NCBI GenBank assembly: GCA_004168015.1
Contig: SEYW01000001.1
Location: forward strand, 434,001 to 498,000
Direction: 5' to 3'
Source: Methylolobus aquaticus
GTDB lineage: Bacteria; Pseudomonadota; Gammaproteobacteria; Methylococcales; Methylococcaceae
DNA length: 64,000 nucleotides
Position 1 is the first letter of the stretch. The number at the start of each line of letters is the position of its first letter. A program made the position numbers and the translations under genes. The notes below the pieces were generated by a model. It was given only the letters and a program-made list of their open reading frames with translations. It ran no database searches and was not told the origin of the DNA. Below, piece by piece: positions 1-13,505 of this stretch.

Positions 1-271
1 CGCGGGCCTTGAGTTTCTGGCCGGCCTTGAAGGTGACGACGCGGCGTGCGGTGACCGGGATTTCCTCTCCGGTCTTCGGGTTCCGGCCAGGTCGTTGGCG
101 CTTGTCGCGGAGATCGAAATTCCCGAATCCGGACAGCTTGATCGGTGAGCCTGACGCCAGCGCACTCTTGATAGCCTCGAAGAACTCGTCGACCAGTTCT
201 TTCGCGTCCTTCCGACCGAGCCCGACCTCGGTGAGCAGTTTTTCGACCATATCGGCTTTTGTCAGTGCCAT
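1..271 (-). CDS. ihfA: Integration host factor subunit alpha (partial, C-terminus off the window)
   Basis: IHF-alpha pairs with IHF-beta to bind and sharply bend DNA in recombination, replication and sigma-54 transcription. The visible N-terminal 90 residues start [17 protein letters not shown] and contain the HU/IHF beta-arm signature [18 protein letters not shown]. The last 8-10 residues lie beyond base 1, so the gene is cut by the window edge and is not broken. The ATG sits 4 nt after the pheT stop, as in the conserved gammaproteobacterial pheST-ihfA operon. IHF is relevant here because the window holds two predicted sigma-54 promoters. Confidence 0.96.
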   Translation of the reverse strand, partial: MALTKADMVEKLLTEVGLGRKDAKELVDEFFEAIKSALASGSPIKLSGFGNFDLRDKRQRPGRNPKTGEEIPVTARRVVTFKAGQKLKAR

Positions 272-275
272 CGGT

Positions 276-2654
276 TCAAGTCCTCAATTCGGCAGCCAGT
301 TCAGTTGTTAACCGCTCCATGACCAGTCCTACGACCTGGTCGACGCGCGCGTCCGTCAATGTCTCATCGTCTGCCTGGAGGATCAGGCCGAACGCGATGC
401 TCTTCTTCCCGGCCGCTATGCCGGTGCCCTGATACACGTCGAACAGCACGACGTGGCGGATGAGATCTTCCCCGGCGACCCGCACACAAGCCACCACGTC
501 TGCGCTTGTGATAGCCTCATCGACGACGACGGCCAGATCACGGCGGACGCGAGGGAATTTCGACAGTGGCGTGAAACGCGGTACCCGACGCCCCAGACTC
601 TCAGCCAGTTCGAGTTCGAAGAGGAAGACGTTCTGCCCAAACCCGAGCGATTTCTGCAACGCCGGGTGTAGCATCCCCAGACAACCGGCACGCTGACCCG
701 CAATCAGAATCGCAGCCGTCTGCCCGGGGTGCAGTGCCGGATGTTCGGCCGTGACGAAGCTCAGCTCCTTGGCACGGCCGGAAAGGACGAACATCGCCTC
801 GATGTCACCCTTGATGTCGAAGAAGTCGATTTCGCCTGCCGCCTCGGACCATTGCTCTGGCCGTCGCGGCCCCATCGCCAGACCGGCCAGGACGTTCGGT
901 TGCCGCAAGCCCTCAGGGGCGTTGATGAACTTCGTGCCGACCTCGAATAGCCTCACGCGCGATTCCTGGCGTGCCTGATTCTTCAGCGCGGCATCGAGCA
1001 AGCCCGCCCACAGAGTCGTCCGCATCACGGCCATTTCGGCGGAGATGGGGTTCTTGACCGCCAGTGACGGAACGTCCGGCTCCAGACGCTGCAGCAGCGT
1101 CGGCTCCACAAAACTGTAAGTGATCGCTTCCTGATATCCGCGGTCGACGAGCGCATCCCGAAACCGGTCGGCGTCGAGCCGGTGTTCGGTGGCTGGCTGC
1201 ATCGCGGCCGGCAGCATGGGCGCCCGCTGCGGGATGCGGTCGTAGCCGTAGACCCGCCCCACTTCTTCGATCAGATCGATCTCTCGGGTGATATCGAAGC
1301 GGAAACTGGGAGGACGAACGCGCCAGCCGCCGCTCAGACTCGACACCTGCATCGACAGGCGTCGCAGGATGCTCTCGACCAGATCCTCGTCGATCGCAAG
1401 CCCGAGCACCTTTTCGACTCGATCGGCACGCAGGACGATCTCGTCGCGCACCGGCAAACTGCCGGGTTCACTAACGTCGAACACCGGACCGGGCTCGCCG
1501 CCGACCAGCTCGACGATCAACTGCGTGCAACGCTCAATCGCCCGCAGCTGGAGTTCGGGATCGACGCCGCGCTCGAAGCGATGCGAGGATTCCGTCGCCA
1601 AGCCATAGCGGCGCGCCCGCCCGCTGATCGCCGTCGGTGCAAAGAAGGCACACTCTACGAACAGGTCGCGCGTCTCGGCCGTCACGGCGGAATCGCGACC
1701 GCCCATGATGCCGGCCAGGGCCAGCGGTCGCTCGCGGTCGGCAATCACCAGCGTATCCGGATCGGGCTCGACGGTCTGGTCGTTAAGCAAGGTCAGACGG
1801 TCTCCGGCGCGCGCAAAGCGGACCTCGATCCCGCCCTTCAGTCTGGCCAGATCGAAGGCGTGCAGCGGCTGCCCGAGTTCCAGCAGGACATAGTTGGTTA
1901 CGTCGACGACGGGATCCAGCGATCTTACGCCACAACGGCGCAAGCGCTCCTTCATCCATAGCGGCGTGACGGCGCCGCCACGAATGTTCCGGATGATCCG
2001 GCCGAGATAACGGGGGCAGGCTTCCGGCGCCGTCACGGCAACCGGAAAGACGTCGCTGCCGACGACCACGACGGATGGCGGCACCGGGTCCGGCACCGCC
2101 TGCCCGAAAAGCACGGCAACCTCGCGCGCAATGCCTTCCACGCTGAGGCAGTCGGCACGGTTTGGGGTCAGGTCGACTTCCAGGATCTGATCGTCGAGGT
2201 CCAGGTACTCACGGAAATCCTGGCCGACTGGGGCATCGACGGGGAGTGGCAACAGGCCTGACGCACTATCCTCCAGTCCCAGTTCCTTGGCCGAGCAGAG
2301 CATGCCCTGCGATTCGACACCGCGCAGCTTCGACCGGCCGATCGCCATGCCACCCGGTAACCGGGCACCTTCGACAGCCAAGGGTGCTCGCATCCCCACC
2401 GCCACATTCGGCGCACCACAGACGATCTGCAGCGGCTGAGCCGCACCGATGCCGACCTGGCAAACTTTGAGTCGGTCCGCTTGCGGGTGCGGTGCAATCG
2501 CTTCGACTTCCGCGACGACGACGCCGGAAAACGCCGGCGCAGCCCGGACTGCGCTGTCGACTTCCAGACCGGCCATGGTCAACTGGTGCACCAGTTGGCC
2601 ACTGTCCGCCGCGGGGTCTACATAGGTCCTGAGCCACCGTTCACTGAGTCGCAT
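276..2654 (-). CDS. pheT: Phenylalanine--tRNA ligase beta subunit
   Basis: Beta subunit of the alpha2-beta2 phenylalanyl-tRNA synthetase, which charges tRNA-Phe in the cytoplasm. The 792-aa length matches the bacterial family (about 795). The N-terminus [14 protein letters not shown] and the following AGLEVDSAV segment match PheT. An EMAP-type tRNA-binding domain lies around residues 40-150, then B3/B4 and B5 regions, and a C-terminal ferredoxin-fold anticodon-binding domain begins near residue 700 ([12 protein letters not shown]). It lies 30 nt downstream of pheS and 4 nt before ihfA. Confidence 0.98.
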   Translation of the reverse strand: MRLSERWLRTYVDPAADSGQLVHQLTMAGLEVDSAVRAAPAFSGVVVAEVEAIAPHPQADRLKVCQVGIGAAQPLQIVCGAPNVAVGMRAPLAVEGARLPGGMAIGRSKLRGVESQGMLCSAKELGLEDSASGLLPLPVDAPVGQDFREYLDLDDQILEVDLTPNRADCLSVEGIAREVAVLFGQAVPDPVPPSVVVVGSDVFPVAVTAPEACPRYLGRIIRNIRGGAVTPLWMKERLRRCGVRSLDPVVDVTNYVLLELGQPLHAFDLARLKGGIEVRFARAGDRLTLLNDQTVEPDPDTLVIADRERPLALAGIMGGRDSAVTAETRDLFVECAFFAPTAISGRARRYGLATESSHRFERGVDPELQLRAIERCTQLIVELVGGEPGPVFDVSEPGSLPVRDEIVLRADRVEKVLGLAIDEDLVESILRRLSMQVSSLSGGWRVRPPSFRFDITREIDLIEEVGRVYGYDRIPQRAPMLPAAMQPATEHRLDADRFRDALVDRGYQEAITYSFVEPTLLQRLEPDVPSLAVKNPISAEMAVMRTTLWAGLLDAALKNQARQESRVRLFEVGTKFINAPEGLRQPNVLAGLAMGPRRPEQWSEAAGEIDFFDIKGDIEAMFVLSGRAKELSFVTAEHPALHPGQTAAILIAGQRAGCLGMLHPALQKSLGFGQNVFLFELELAESLGRRVPRFTPLSKFPRVRRDLAVVVDEAITSADVVACVRVAGEDLIRHVVLFDVYQGTGIAAGKKSIAFGLILQADDETLTDARVDQVVGLVMERLTTELAAELRT

Positions 2655-2684
2655 GATACCGTCCGAAAACTGCTGGCAACGCCG

Positions 2685-3767
<1,083 letters not shown>

Positions 3768-3805
3768 TCAATACGTTCACCCGCTGCGCGAGAAAGAAAG
3801 GACGG

Positions 3806-4153
3806 TCAGCCTTGGGCGATGCGCGCCAGCTCCGCGAAGGCGGTCTTGTCGTGCACGGCGATGTCAGCCAGCACTTTGCGGTCCATGTCGACTGAAGCCT
3901 TCTTCAAGCCATCCATGAAACGGCTGTACGACAGTCCGCATTCACGCGCGGCGGCGTTGATGCGGGTGATCCACAGAGCACGGAACTGCCGCTTGCGCTG
4001 ACGGCGGTCGCGATACGCGTATTGACCGGCCTTGATGACCGCCTGTTTGGCGACGCGATAAACGCGGCTGCGGGCACCATAGTAACCCTTGGCCGCCTTC
4101 AGGACCTTCTTGTGTCTGGCTCTCGCGGTGACTCCGCGCTTGACTCTAGGCAT
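3806..4153 (-). CDS. rplT: 50S ribosomal protein L20
   Basis: L20 is a primary 23S rRNA-binding protein needed early in 50S assembly. It represses its own operon in well-studied bacteria. The 115-aa protein begins [16 protein letters not shown] and has the long basic N-terminal tail and the [17 protein letters not shown] block of the family. It lies 36 nt after rpmI in the infC-rpmI-rplT order. Confidence 0.98.
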   Translation of the reverse strand: MPRVKRGVTARARHKKVLKAAKGYYGARSRVYRVAKQAVIKAGQYAYRDRRQRKRQFRALWITRINAAARECGLSYSRFMDGLKKASVDMDRKVLADIAVHDKTAFAELARIAQG

Positions 4154-4189
4154 ACCGCCTCCTCAGAAATTCGCTTCGAAAATAACGGG

Positions 4190-4387
4190 TCAACTGTACG
4201 GCAGGAGACGGGCTGCAGACTTGCTGTCGGAAGCGTGAATCGTATACGCCTTCCGCAACTGGCGCTTCCGCTTGGTCGTCTTCTTGGTCAGGATGTGCCG
4301 ACGGTGCGAATGGTTGCATTTGAAACTGCCGGAGGCAGTCCGCTTGAAACGCTTCGCCGCGCCGCGATTCGTCTTCATTTTGGGCAT
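4190..4387 (-). CDS. rpmI: 50S ribosomal protein L35
   Basis: Small basic ribosomal protein of 65 aa, the usual family length. Hallmarks are [15 protein letters not shown] at the N-terminus and [15 protein letters not shown] in the middle. It lies 28 nt downstream of infC and 36 nt upstream of rplT, and is presumably translated from the same message. Confidence 0.98.
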   Translation of the reverse strand: MPKMKTNRGAAKRFKRTASGSFKCNHSHRRHILTKKTTKRKRQLRKAYTIHASDSKSAARLLPYS

Positions 4388-4415
4388 GATCGGTCTCTCA
4401 ATCGTTTTCGGTAGC

Positions 4416-4943
4416 TTACTTTTTCTTTTTCGGCGCCAGCGTCATGATCATCTGCTTCCCTTCCATCTTCGGATGCTGCTCGACAGTTGCGTATTCCACC
4501 AGGTCGTTCTCGACCCGTTGCAGCAACTCCATTCCCAACTCGCGATGGGCCAATTCCCGACCGCGGAAGCGGCAGGTCACCTTGGCCTTGTCACCCTCGG
4601 TCAGGAACCGGGTCAGGTTCCGAAGCTTGATCTGATAGTCGCCTTCGTCCGTTCCGGGACGGAACTTGACTTCCTTGACGTGAATCAGCTTCTGCTTTTT
4701 CTTCGCCGCCGCCAGCTTCTTGTTCTGCTCGAAACGGAATTTCCCGAAATCCATGACCCGGCAAACCGGAGGGTCTGCGGTGGGGGAAATTTCGACCAGA
4801 TCCAACTCAGCATCGTAGGCAATCTGCTGGGCCTGCCGTACCGGCACGACACCGGCCTGATTGCCTTCCGCATCGATCAGACGCACCATCGGCGCCGTGA
4901 TCTGTTCGTTAAGGCGCGGATCCTTTTTATCGTGGGCAGTGAT
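4416..4943 (-). CDS. infC: Translation initiation factor IF-3 (ATC start codon)
   Basis: IF-3 binds the 30S subunit, proofreads initiator tRNA and start codons, and prevents subunit joining. The first ATG in frame (4889) would give 157 aa and lose the conserved N-terminus. Extending 18 codons restores [16 protein letters not shown], which aligns with family N-termini and gives 175 aa. The best start is ATC at 4943-4941, because GGAGG (complement of 4951-4955) lies 7 nt upstream. Non-AUG starts (AUU, AUC, AUA) are the known basis of IF-3 autoregulation, since IF-3 itself discriminates against them. ATA at 4950-4948, also in frame, is too close to the ribosome site. C-terminal markers are [14 protein letters not shown] and the end [12 protein letters not shown]. 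Confidence 0.95.
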   Translation of the reverse strand: MTAHDKKDPRLNEQITAPMVRLIDAEGNQAGVVPVRQAQQIAYDAELDLVEISPTADPPVCRVMDFGKFRFEQNKKLAAAKKKQKLIHVKEVKFRPGTDEGDYQIKLRNLTRFLTEGDKAKVTCRFRGRELAHRELGMELLQRVENDLVEYATVEQHPKMEGKQMIMTLAPKKKK

Positions 4944-4955
4944 ACTTATTCCTCC
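4941..4955 (-). promoter_or_regulatory. infC ribosome-binding site and non-AUG start
   Basis: On the minus strand the order is GGAGG (4955-4951), a 7-nt spacer, then ATC (4943-4941) in frame with IF-3. A strong Shine-Dalgarno with a discriminated start codon is the layout expected for IF-3 feedback control. That ATC is used rather than the in-frame ATG 18 codons later is inferred from protein conservation and spacing. Confidence 0.8.
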
Positions 4956-4962
4956 AGCGCTG

Positions 4963-6885
4963 TCATTCTCCGGACGGTCCGTGTTTGTCGGCCGCCTCTT
5001 TTCTGAACCGTTCAGCCAAGTCGCTCAAGACCAAGGCACCGAGATCAGCGCCATTCTGAGTGCGGACGGAGACCGTTTCAGACTCTTCCTCTTTGGGCCC
5101 GACGACAAGCAAATACGGGACCCGTTGCATCGAGTGATCGCGGATTTTAAAGCCGATCTTCTCATTTCTCAAGTCCACCCGGACCCGAAAGCCTTGAACT
5201 GCCAGCGATTCGACCACGCGGCGCGCATAATCGGCTTGGCGGTCGGTGATATTCATGACTACCGCCTGCACCGGCGCGAGCCAGAAGGGGAAGAAACCCG
5301 CATGATGCTCGATCAAGATTCCGAGGAAGCGTTCCATCGAACCGAGGATCGCCCGATGCAGCATCACCGGCGTACGGCGCGAGCTGTCCTCGGCCACGTA
5401 GACGGCACCCAGACGCTCCGGCATCGAGAAGTCCACCTGTATCGTGCCGCATTGCCAGATCCGCCCGAGGCAGTCCTTGAGCGAGAACTCGATCTTTGGC
5501 CCGTAGAACGCGCCCTCACCCGGCTGTAGCTGCCACTCGAGACCTTTGGCATCGAGCGCCTGCGCCAGGGCCGCCTCGGCCTTGTCCCACACTTTGTCGG
5601 AGCCCACCCGCTTTTCCGGGCGCGTCGACAGCTTGATCAGCACCTGATCGAAACCGAAGTCCGCATAGACGCGGAACAGCAGGTCGATGAACAGCGACAC
5701 TTCCGGCTGAATCTGGTCGTCCGAGCAGAAGATATGGGCATCGTCTTGCGTGAACGAGCGCAGCCGCATGACGCCATGCAACACGCCGGACAATTCGTTG
5801 CGGTGACAGGAGCCGAACTCGGCCAGTCGCAGCGGCAGGTCGCGGTAGCTCTTCAAACCCTGGTTGTAGACCTGCACGTGGCACGGGCAGTTCATCGGCT
5901 TGATCGCATAGTCGCGCTCATCCGCCTGGGTCGTGAACATCTCGTCGGCGAATTTGTCCCAGTGACCCGACTTTTCCCAGAGACTGCGCGACACCACCTG
6001 CGGCGTCCGAATCTCCTGGTAGCCGTTGTCGCGAAACACGTCGCGCATGTACTGTTCCACCGTCTGCCACAGCGTCCAGCCGTTCGGGTGCCAGAACACC
6101 ATGCCGGGCGCCTCTTCCTGGAGATGAAACAGCCCCAACTGCTTGCCGAGCTTGCGGTGATCGCGCTTCTCGGCCTCTTCCAGCCGATGCAGGTATTCGT
6201 CGAGACTTTTCTTGTCCGACCATGCCGTACCGTAGATGCGCTGCAGCATCTCGTTCCGGGAATCGCCGCGCCAATAGGCGCCGGCGACCCGCATCAGCTT
6301 GAACGCCTTCAGGTGACCCGTGTGCGGCACGTGCGGACCGCGGCACAGATCGACGAAGTCACCCTGGGCGTACAGCGAGATGACTTCCCCTGCCGGGATC
6401 TCCCGGATGATCTCCGCCTTATAGCGCTCACCCAGCCCGCTGAAGTACTCGACCGCGTCGTCCCTGGGCATGACCGAGCGCGTGACCGGCAGCGCGGCGG
6501 CTGCCAACTCCGCCATCTTCCGCTCGATCGCCTCGAGGTCTTCGGGCGTGAATGGACGTTCAAACGAGAAATCGTAATAGAATCCGTCCTCGACCACCGG
6601 ACCGATCGTGACCTGAGCCGACGGATACAGCGACTTGACCGCCTCGGCAAGGAGATGCGCCGTCGAATGACGGATGATCTCCAGACCTTCCGGCTGCTTG
6701 GCCGTGATGATCGCCACCTCAGCGTCATGTTCGATGAGGTGCGAGGTATCGACCAAACGGCCATCAACCCGGCCGGCGAGTGCAGCCCGGGCCAGTCCCG
6801 CACCGATCGATTCGGCGACCTGCATGACACTGATGGCCCCGGGGAATTCCCGGCGGGAACCGTCCGGCAGCGTGATGACGGGCAT
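4963..6885 (-). CDS. thrS: Threonine--tRNA ligase
   Basis: Charges tRNA-Thr, with editing of mis-charged serine. The start is set at ATG 6885, giving [14 protein letters not shown] and 640 aa (E. coli 642); the open frame runs 29 codons further upstream without homology. Domains in order: TGS (1-60), editing domain with [16 protein letters not shown] near residue 70, class II core with NPMNCP-like [12 protein letters not shown], motif 2 [12 protein letters not shown], and a C-terminal anticodon-binding domain. It is followed 19 nt later by infC and preceded 88 nt upstream by tRNA-Val(GAC). Confidence 0.98.
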   Translation of the reverse strand: MPVITLPDGSRREFPGAISVMQVAESIGAGLARAALAGRVDGRLVDTSHLIEHDAEVAIITAKQPEGLEIIRHSTAHLLAEAVKSLYPSAQVTIGPVVEDGFYYDFSFERPFTPEDLEAIERKMAELAAAALPVTRSVMPRDDAVEYFSGLGERYKAEIIREIPAGEVISLYAQGDFVDLCRGPHVPHTGHLKAFKLMRVAGAYWRGDSRNEMLQRIYGTAWSDKKSLDEYLHRLEEAEKRDHRKLGKQLGLFHLQEEAPGMVFWHPNGWTLWQTVEQYMRDVFRDNGYQEIRTPQVVSRSLWEKSGHWDKFADEMFTTQADERDYAIKPMNCPCHVQVYNQGLKSYRDLPLRLAEFGSCHRNELSGVLHGVMRLRSFTQDDAHIFCSDDQIQPEVSLFIDLLFRVYADFGFDQVLIKLSTRPEKRVGSDKVWDKAEAALAQALDAKGLEWQLQPGEGAFYGPKIEFSLKDCLGRIWQCGTIQVDFSMPERLGAVYVAEDSSRRTPVMLHRAILGSMERFLGILIEHHAGFFPFWLAPVQAVVMNITDRQADYARRVVESLAVQGFRVRVDLRNEKIGFKIRDHSMQRVPYLLVVGPKEEESETVSVRTQNGADLGALVLSDLAERFRKEAADKHGPSGE

Positions 6886-6973
6886 GATCCGCTCTAGCCT
6901 GAGGTGTGATGAGAATTCATGCCGCGAGAAACAAAAAAGCATCGCCGAGCGATGCCTGTTTCCTGCAGCCATT

Positions 6974-7050
6974 TGGTAGGCGCGATTGGACTCGAACCAA
7001 CGACCCCCACCATGTCAAGGTGGTGCTCTAACCAACTGAGCTACGCGCCT
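6974..7050 (-). tRNA. tRNA-Val (anticodon GAC)
   Basis: The 77-nt minus-strand sequence folds as a tRNA. The acceptor stem AGGCGCG pairs with CGCGCCT, followed by discriminator A and an encoded CCA (complement of 6974-6976). The anticodon loop TTGACAT is flanked by CCACC/GGTGG, so the anticodon is GAC (complement of 7014-7016), reading GUC/GUU valine codons. D and T arms are canonical (GTAGCTCAG; GGTTCGAGTCC). It sits just upstream of thrS, as in Pseudomonas, and could share its transcript. Confidence 0.97.
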
Positions 7051-7219
7051 GCACTGCCCGTGACAGGGCAAGAGCGCATCTTACCGGGAATTCGGACCTC
7101 GGGTCAAGCCCATCGAGATGCGGGGGGGCAGCCACCTTGCTTCCGCCCTTCCGCAGGACCGTGGCGCGAAAAATCATGTTAAATGTACCGAATCCCACTC
7201 GCTCACCGACCACATCCCG

Positions 7220-7927
7220 ATGAAAACAGCCCATGTCATTCGCCACGTCCCCTTCGAAGACCTCGGCAATCTGGCGCCCGCGCTCGCCGCTGCGGGCTTC
7301 ACCATGGAGTATCGGGAAGCCGGCCTCGACGATCTGGCCTCTTCCGATGCGGCGGACCCAGACCTTTTGATCGTGCTGGGCGGCCCGATCGGGGTTTACG
7401 AAAACCGCGCCTACCCGTTTCTTGCCGATGAACTGCGACTGCTGGAGCGACGCCTAGCGGCCGACCGCCCCACGCTGGGCATTTGTCTCGGCGCACAACT
7501 GATTGCCGCAGCACTCGGCGGCCGCGTCTATCCCGGGGCACGGGGCAAGGAAATCGGCTGGTCGACGCTCCATCCCGGGTCCGACCTCACCGCTGCTTCT
7601 CCCCTGGCGGATCTCATCGCCGACGGCGTCGAGGTGCTGCATTGGCACGGCGATACCTTTGATCTGCCGGACGGGGCGACGCACCTCGCCGCAAGCACCC
7701 TGTACCAGAACCAAGCCTTTGCCTGGGGCAAGCGGACGCTGGCGCTGCAATTCCACCCGGAAGTCACCCGCGCCGGCCTCGAGCGCTGGTATATCGGCCA
7801 TGCCTGCGAACTGTCCCAGGGCGGCCTGGATCCGGCGGCAATGAGGGCGGAAGGCGCCGTCAAGGCCCCTCGCCTTGGTGAAGCGGCCGCGCCGTTCTGG
7901 CAGGCCTGGCTAACCGATGGCGGCTGA
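7220..7927 (+). CDS. Class I glutamine amidotransferase-like protein
   Basis: A 235-aa stand-alone GATase1 domain. The nucleophile elbow LGICLGAQL holds Cys89, and the C-terminal QFHPEV supplies the His of the triad. Residues LGGPIGVYEN (53-62) form the glycine-rich oxyanion loop. Family members of this size are annotated as GMP synthase-like or YfeJ-like and usually lack an attached synthetase domain; the physiological acceptor is unknown. The ATG at 7220 is chosen because MKTAHVIRHVPFED starts the fold, and the upstream frame overlaps the tRNA-Val promoter region. It converges with uvrB 40 nt downstream. Confidence 0.85.
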   Translation: MKTAHVIRHVPFEDLGNLAPALAAAGFTMEYREAGLDDLASSDAADPDLLIVLGGPIGVYENRAYPFLADELRLLERRLAADRPTLGICLGAQLIAAALGGRVYPGARGKEIGWSTLHPGSDLTAASPLADLIADGVEVLHWHGDTFDLPDGATHLAASTLYQNQAFAWGKRTLALQFHPEVTRAGLERWYIGHACELSQGGLDPAAMRAEGAVKAPRLGEAAAPFWQAWLTDGG

Positions 7928-7967
7928 GTTCTCATCCGGAGAGCGACCCGGCCTATCGGGACCTGTT

Positions 7968-10019
<2,052 letters not shown>

Positions 10020-10205
10020 ATCTGGCTTTTTCAAGGTTTCAGCCGCATCGCGAGACAAAGCCGGCTGTGGAAATCCCTGTTTCGATTGTGTTTCGTATCG
10101 GGCATCACCGCGACGCGGTCCCCCTCGCTACGCAAGGCTTTCCATTCCGCCCATCCGGGCGGGCGCTTTGTTCAACTGTCTGACTTCCAGCTTCGAGCCT
10201 ACCCC

Positions 10206-11390
10206 ATGAGCATCCGTCTTTCCGATCGCGTTCAAGCCATCAAGCCCTCCCCGACACTCGCCGTCACCGCACGCGCCGCCGCCATGAAGGCCGCCGGCAA
10301 GGACATCGTCGGCCTAGGCGCCGGCGAGCCGGACTTCGACACGCCGGAGCACATCAAGGAAGCGGCGATCAAGGCCATACGCGACGGCTTCACCAAATAC
10401 ACCGCGGTCGACGGCACGGCGGGCCTCAAGAAGGCCATCGCCGCCAAGTTCAGCCGCGAAAACGCGCTCGAATACCCGACGAACCAGATCCTCGTGTCGT
10501 GCGGCGGCAAGCAGAGCTTCTACAACCTCGCGCAAGCGCTGCTGAACCCCGGCGACGAAGTGGTTATCCCGGCACCCTACTGGGTATCTTACCCCGACAT
10601 GGTCATGCTGGCAGGCGCCACGCCGGTGATCGTCACGGCCGGACAGGAGCAACATTTCAAGATCACCGCGAACCAGCTTGAGAGTGCGCTGACCCCGCGC
10701 ACCCGCCTGTTCGTGATCAACAGCCCGTCGAATCCGACCGGCATGAACTACAGCGAGAGCGAACTGAAGGCCCTGGCCGACGTCCTGCTTCGCCATCCGC
10801 AGGTGGTCATCGCAACCGACGACATGTACGAGCACATCCTGTGGAGTCGCGGCCCATTCAAGAACATCCTGAATGTCTGCCCGGCGCTGGCCGACAGGAC
10901 CATGGTCCTGAATGGCGTGTCCAAGGCCTATTCGATGACCGGCTGGCGCATCGGCTATGCGGCTGGACCGAAGCCCCTGATCGAGGCGATGACGAATATC
11001 CAGTCGCAGAGCACATCGAACCCGACATCGATCTCACAGGTCGCGGCCGAAGCCGCGCTGAACGGCGACCAAAGCTTTATAGAAACCATGGTGTCGGCCT
11101 TCAAACTGCGCCACGACTTCGTCGTCAGCTCGCTGAACCAGATCCCGGGCGTCGACTGCCTGGGGACCGACGGCACCTTCTACGTGCTGCCGAGTTTCCA
11201 GGGCGTCATCGACCGGATGCCGGCGATTGCCGATGATCTCCAACTGGCGGAGTACCTGATCGAGCAGGCCGGCGTGGCAGCCGTGCCGGGCTCGGCCTTT
11301 GGCGCGCCGGGACACATGCGCCTGTCCATCGCAACCAGCATGGGGAATCTCGAAAAGGCCGTCGACCGGCTCCGGACGGCACTGGCGTGA
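10206..11390 (+). CDS. aatA: Aspartate aminotransferase (class I, I-beta type)
   Basis: PLP enzyme interconverting aspartate/2-oxoglutarate and oxaloacetate/glutamate; members of this subgroup sometimes also act on prephenate. The 394-aa protein shows VGLGAGEPDFDTP at residues 35-47, SPSNPTGM near 173-180 and the PLP lysine Lys240 in VLNGVSKAYSMTGWRIG. The ATG at 10206 gives the family-typical N-terminus; the open frame extends far upstream across the uvrB promoter and is ignored. The leader contains a 6-bp hairpin at 10147-10162. mtaB follows 46 nt later. Confidence 0.94.
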   Translation: MSIRLSDRVQAIKPSPTLAVTARAAAMKAAGKDIVGLGAGEPDFDTPEHIKEAAIKAIRDGFTKYTAVDGTAGLKKAIAAKFSRENALEYPTNQILVSCGGKQSFYNLAQALLNPGDEVVIPAPYWVSYPDMVMLAGATPVIVTAGQEQHFKITANQLESALTPRTRLFVINSPSNPTGMNYSESELKALADVLLRHPQVVIATDDMYEHILWSRGPFKNILNVCPALADRTMVLNGVSKAYSMTGWRIGYAAGPKPLIEAMTNIQSQSTSNPTSISQVAAEAALNGDQSFIETMVSAFKLRHDFVVSSLNQIPGVDCLGTDGTFYVLPSFQGVIDRMPAIADDLQLAEYLIEQAGVAAVPGSAFGAPGHMRLSIATSMGNLEKAVDRLRTALA

Positions 11391-11436
11391 AACCTTGCCC
11401 CATCGGATAGCGAACCACCGGACCTGATCCACGCGC

Positions 11437-12762
11437 ATGCGAGTCGCCCTGCAGACACTCGGCTGTCGCGTCAACGAAGCGGAAATCGAGCGGTGGTCCC
11501 GAGAGTTTCGCGCGGCGGGACATCAGGTCGTGCCGCCATCCGAGGATCCCGAACTGGTCGTTCTGAACTCCTGCGCCGTCACCCAGGAAGCGGTGCGCAA
11601 GTCACGCAGCCTGCTGCGCCGGATCCACCGCGAGCACCCTGCAGCCAAGCTCGTCCTGAGCGGGTGCTACGCGACGCTGAGCCCGTCGGCAGCGGCGGCC
11701 CTGGGTGTCGATCTCGTGGTCGCCAATAGCGAGAAGGATCGGCTGCTGGAGCGGGTAGAGCAGGAGCTGGCCGTCGCCACGATGCCGGCCATGGCTGCCG
11801 ATCCGGACCAGGGTTCGCTGCTCTTGCCGGTCAACCGCCACCGCGCCTTCGTCAAGGTGCAGGACGGCTGCCGCTACCGCTGCACCTTTTGCATCGTCAC
11901 GGTCGCGCGCGGCGCGGAACGCAGCCGGCCACCCGCCGACGTGGTCGACGAGATCAATACGCTGCACGCAAGCGGAGTGGAGGAGGTCGTACTGACGGGA
12001 GTCCATCTCGGTGGCTACGGCAGCGACCTCGGTCAAGGTTTGGACCAACTCGTGCGCACGGTGCTGGACCGGACTGCGATCCCGCGACTTCGCTTCGGCT
12101 CGATCGAGCCCTGGGATTTGCCCGAGGGCTTCCTTGAATTGTGGCGCAGCCCACGACTGATGCCGCACCTGCACCTGCCACTGCAGAGCGGCTGCGACGC
12201 GACGCTGCGTCGCATGGCTCGCCGCTGCAAAACCAGGGACTACCGGCAGCTTGTCGACCAGGCGCGCGCGGCCATTCCGGAGCTCAACATCACGACCGAT
12301 GTTATCGTGGGCTTTCCCGGCGAAACCGATCAGGAATGGGAGGCAAGCCTGGCCTTCATCCGCGACTGCGGCTTCGGCCACGTGCACATCTTCCCCTACT
12401 CGCCGCGCGAGGGCACCAAGGCTGCCGAGTTGCCTGGCGCCGTCCCCCCGGAAACAAAGAAGGCACGGGCCCTGAGCCTGCGCGAGGCGGCGATGGAGGC
12501 GCGCCGTGCCTTTCAGGCACGCTGCGTCGGGCAGCGCGTGGAGGTGTTGATCGAGGGTGACCTCAAGACGGCGGGCGCCGATGAAATCCGGAGCCTGTCT
12601 GGTTATTCGCCGAACTACCTGCGGGTGGGAGTCGAAACATTTCCACCGCCGACAGCCGGGAGCCGGATTATGACCGTGGAGATCACCGGCACCGATCCAC
12701 AGCGGGACACACTGCTCGGACGCAGCATTCCGGCATCGGATCGGCCAACACCCTCGGCCTGA
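11437..12762 (+). CDS. mtaB: tRNA (N6-L-threonylcarbamoyladenosine(37)-C2)-methylthiotransferase MtaB
   Basis: Radical-SAM methylthiotransferase converting t6A37 to ms2t6A37 in ANN-decoding tRNAs. The N-terminal UPF0004 domain carries the auxiliary cluster cysteines Cys10 (TLGCRVNEAE), Cys46 and Cys77. The radical-SAM triad is Cys145, Cys149 and Cys152 (CRYRCTFC). The LGCRVN motif and 441-aa length favour MtaB over MiaB or RimO. A C-terminal TRAM-like region follows residue 360. It lies 46 nt after aatA and converges with the exosortase locus. Confidence 0.93.
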   Translation: MRVALQTLGCRVNEAEIERWSREFRAAGHQVVPPSEDPELVVLNSCAVTQEAVRKSRSLLRRIHREHPAAKLVLSGCYATLSPSAAAALGVDLVVANSEKDRLLERVEQELAVATMPAMAADPDQGSLLLPVNRHRAFVKVQDGCRYRCTFCIVTVARGAERSRPPADVVDEINTLHASGVEEVVLTGVHLGGYGSDLGQGLDQLVRTVLDRTAIPRLRFGSIEPWDLPEGFLELWRSPRLMPHLHLPLQSGCDATLRRMARRCKTRDYRQLVDQARAAIPELNITTDVIVGFPGETDQEWEASLAFIRDCGFGHVHIFPYSPREGTKAAELPGAVPPETKKARALSLREAAMEARRAFQARCVGQRVEVLIEGDLKTAGADEIRSLSGYSPNYLRVGVETFPPPTAGSRIMTVEITGTDPQRDTLLGRSIPASDRPTPSA

Positions 12763-12821
12763 TTGCCAGCGCGGTCGCGCCCACCCGAACGGGAACGAAA
12801 ACCGCACCCGCTTCGGGGAAC

Positions 12822-13505
12822 TCAACCGGCAGGCTGACCGAAAATTCGAGCTCGCGCCGCGCCGTCGAGCGCCTTCAGCAAGTCGTCGACGAAGCCTCGC
12901 TCAATTTCGAAGGCACTGTCGTTGTCGTTGTCGATACTCGAAACTCGCACCAGGAAGCCGTCCGGCACGACTCCGGACAGCGCAAAGTGCAGCCGGACCA
13001 GCTTCGCGTCCCAGCCGGACTGGACCAGCCGCCCACCAATGACCATCCAGTACGTCACGGGCTCGTTGCGGAGAGACTTCCGGGCAACGAAGCGCATGAC
13101 CGGCAGATCCCCGGCCAGGGTCTTCAGCGTCGCCTTGAACGGCTCGACAACTGCGAAGCCCTGAGCCCGATAACAGACCTTGGGTTCATGCAGACGCAGG
13201 CTATCGCTTTGGGCCGCGCCGTAAGCGATCGACAGCATCACCTGCCGGCCGTCGGACGCGACGTAAGAGCGCGCGATCGTTTGCGAATAAATCCGCTCCA
13301 ACTCGGCCTGCGCGTTGGGCTCGGGCACGACCGGCAAAATGCTGGGATCCTCGCGCCAGTCGCCGAAGGCCGCAGGAATGGTGGCGACCAGATCGATCGC
13401 GTTGACGGCCGGGATTGCTCTCGGTCGCAGCGCCGACGCGGCCGCGACGCTGGCGATCATCAGCAGCGCGACGACCACGGCTCGGGTGCGCGGACCAGAC
13501 ATCAT
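12822..13505 (-). CDS. epsI: EpsI family protein associated with exosortase B
   Basis: A 227-aa exported or membrane-anchored protein. An N-terminal hydrophobic segment (VVVALLMIASVAAASAL) is followed by a periplasmic domain with HEPKVCYRAQGF, the cysteine-containing signature of EpsI (DUF3485) proteins. EpsI accompanies exosortases in exopolysaccharide loci, as a separate gene with XrtB and fused in XrtA; its molecular role is unresolved. It overlaps the xrtB stop by 4 bp (13502-13505), so the two are translationally coupled. Confidence 0.88.
   Translation of the reverse strand: MMSGPRTRAVVVALLMIASVAAASALRPRAIPAVNAIDLVATIPAAFGDWREDPSILPVVPEPNAQAELERIYSQTIARSYVASDGRQVMLSIAYGAAQSDSLRLHEPKVCYRAQGFAVVEPFKATLKTLAGDLPVMRFVARKSLRNEPVTYWMVIGGRLVQSGWDAKLVRLHFALSGVVPDGFLVRVSSIDNDNDSAFEIERGFVDDLLKALDGAARARIFGQPAG

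Noticed and set aside
10147..10162. CCGCCC-ATCC-GGGCGG hairpin in the aatA leader as a terminator
   Set aside because: Only 6 bp with no clean T-run and no plus-strand gene upstream to terminate.
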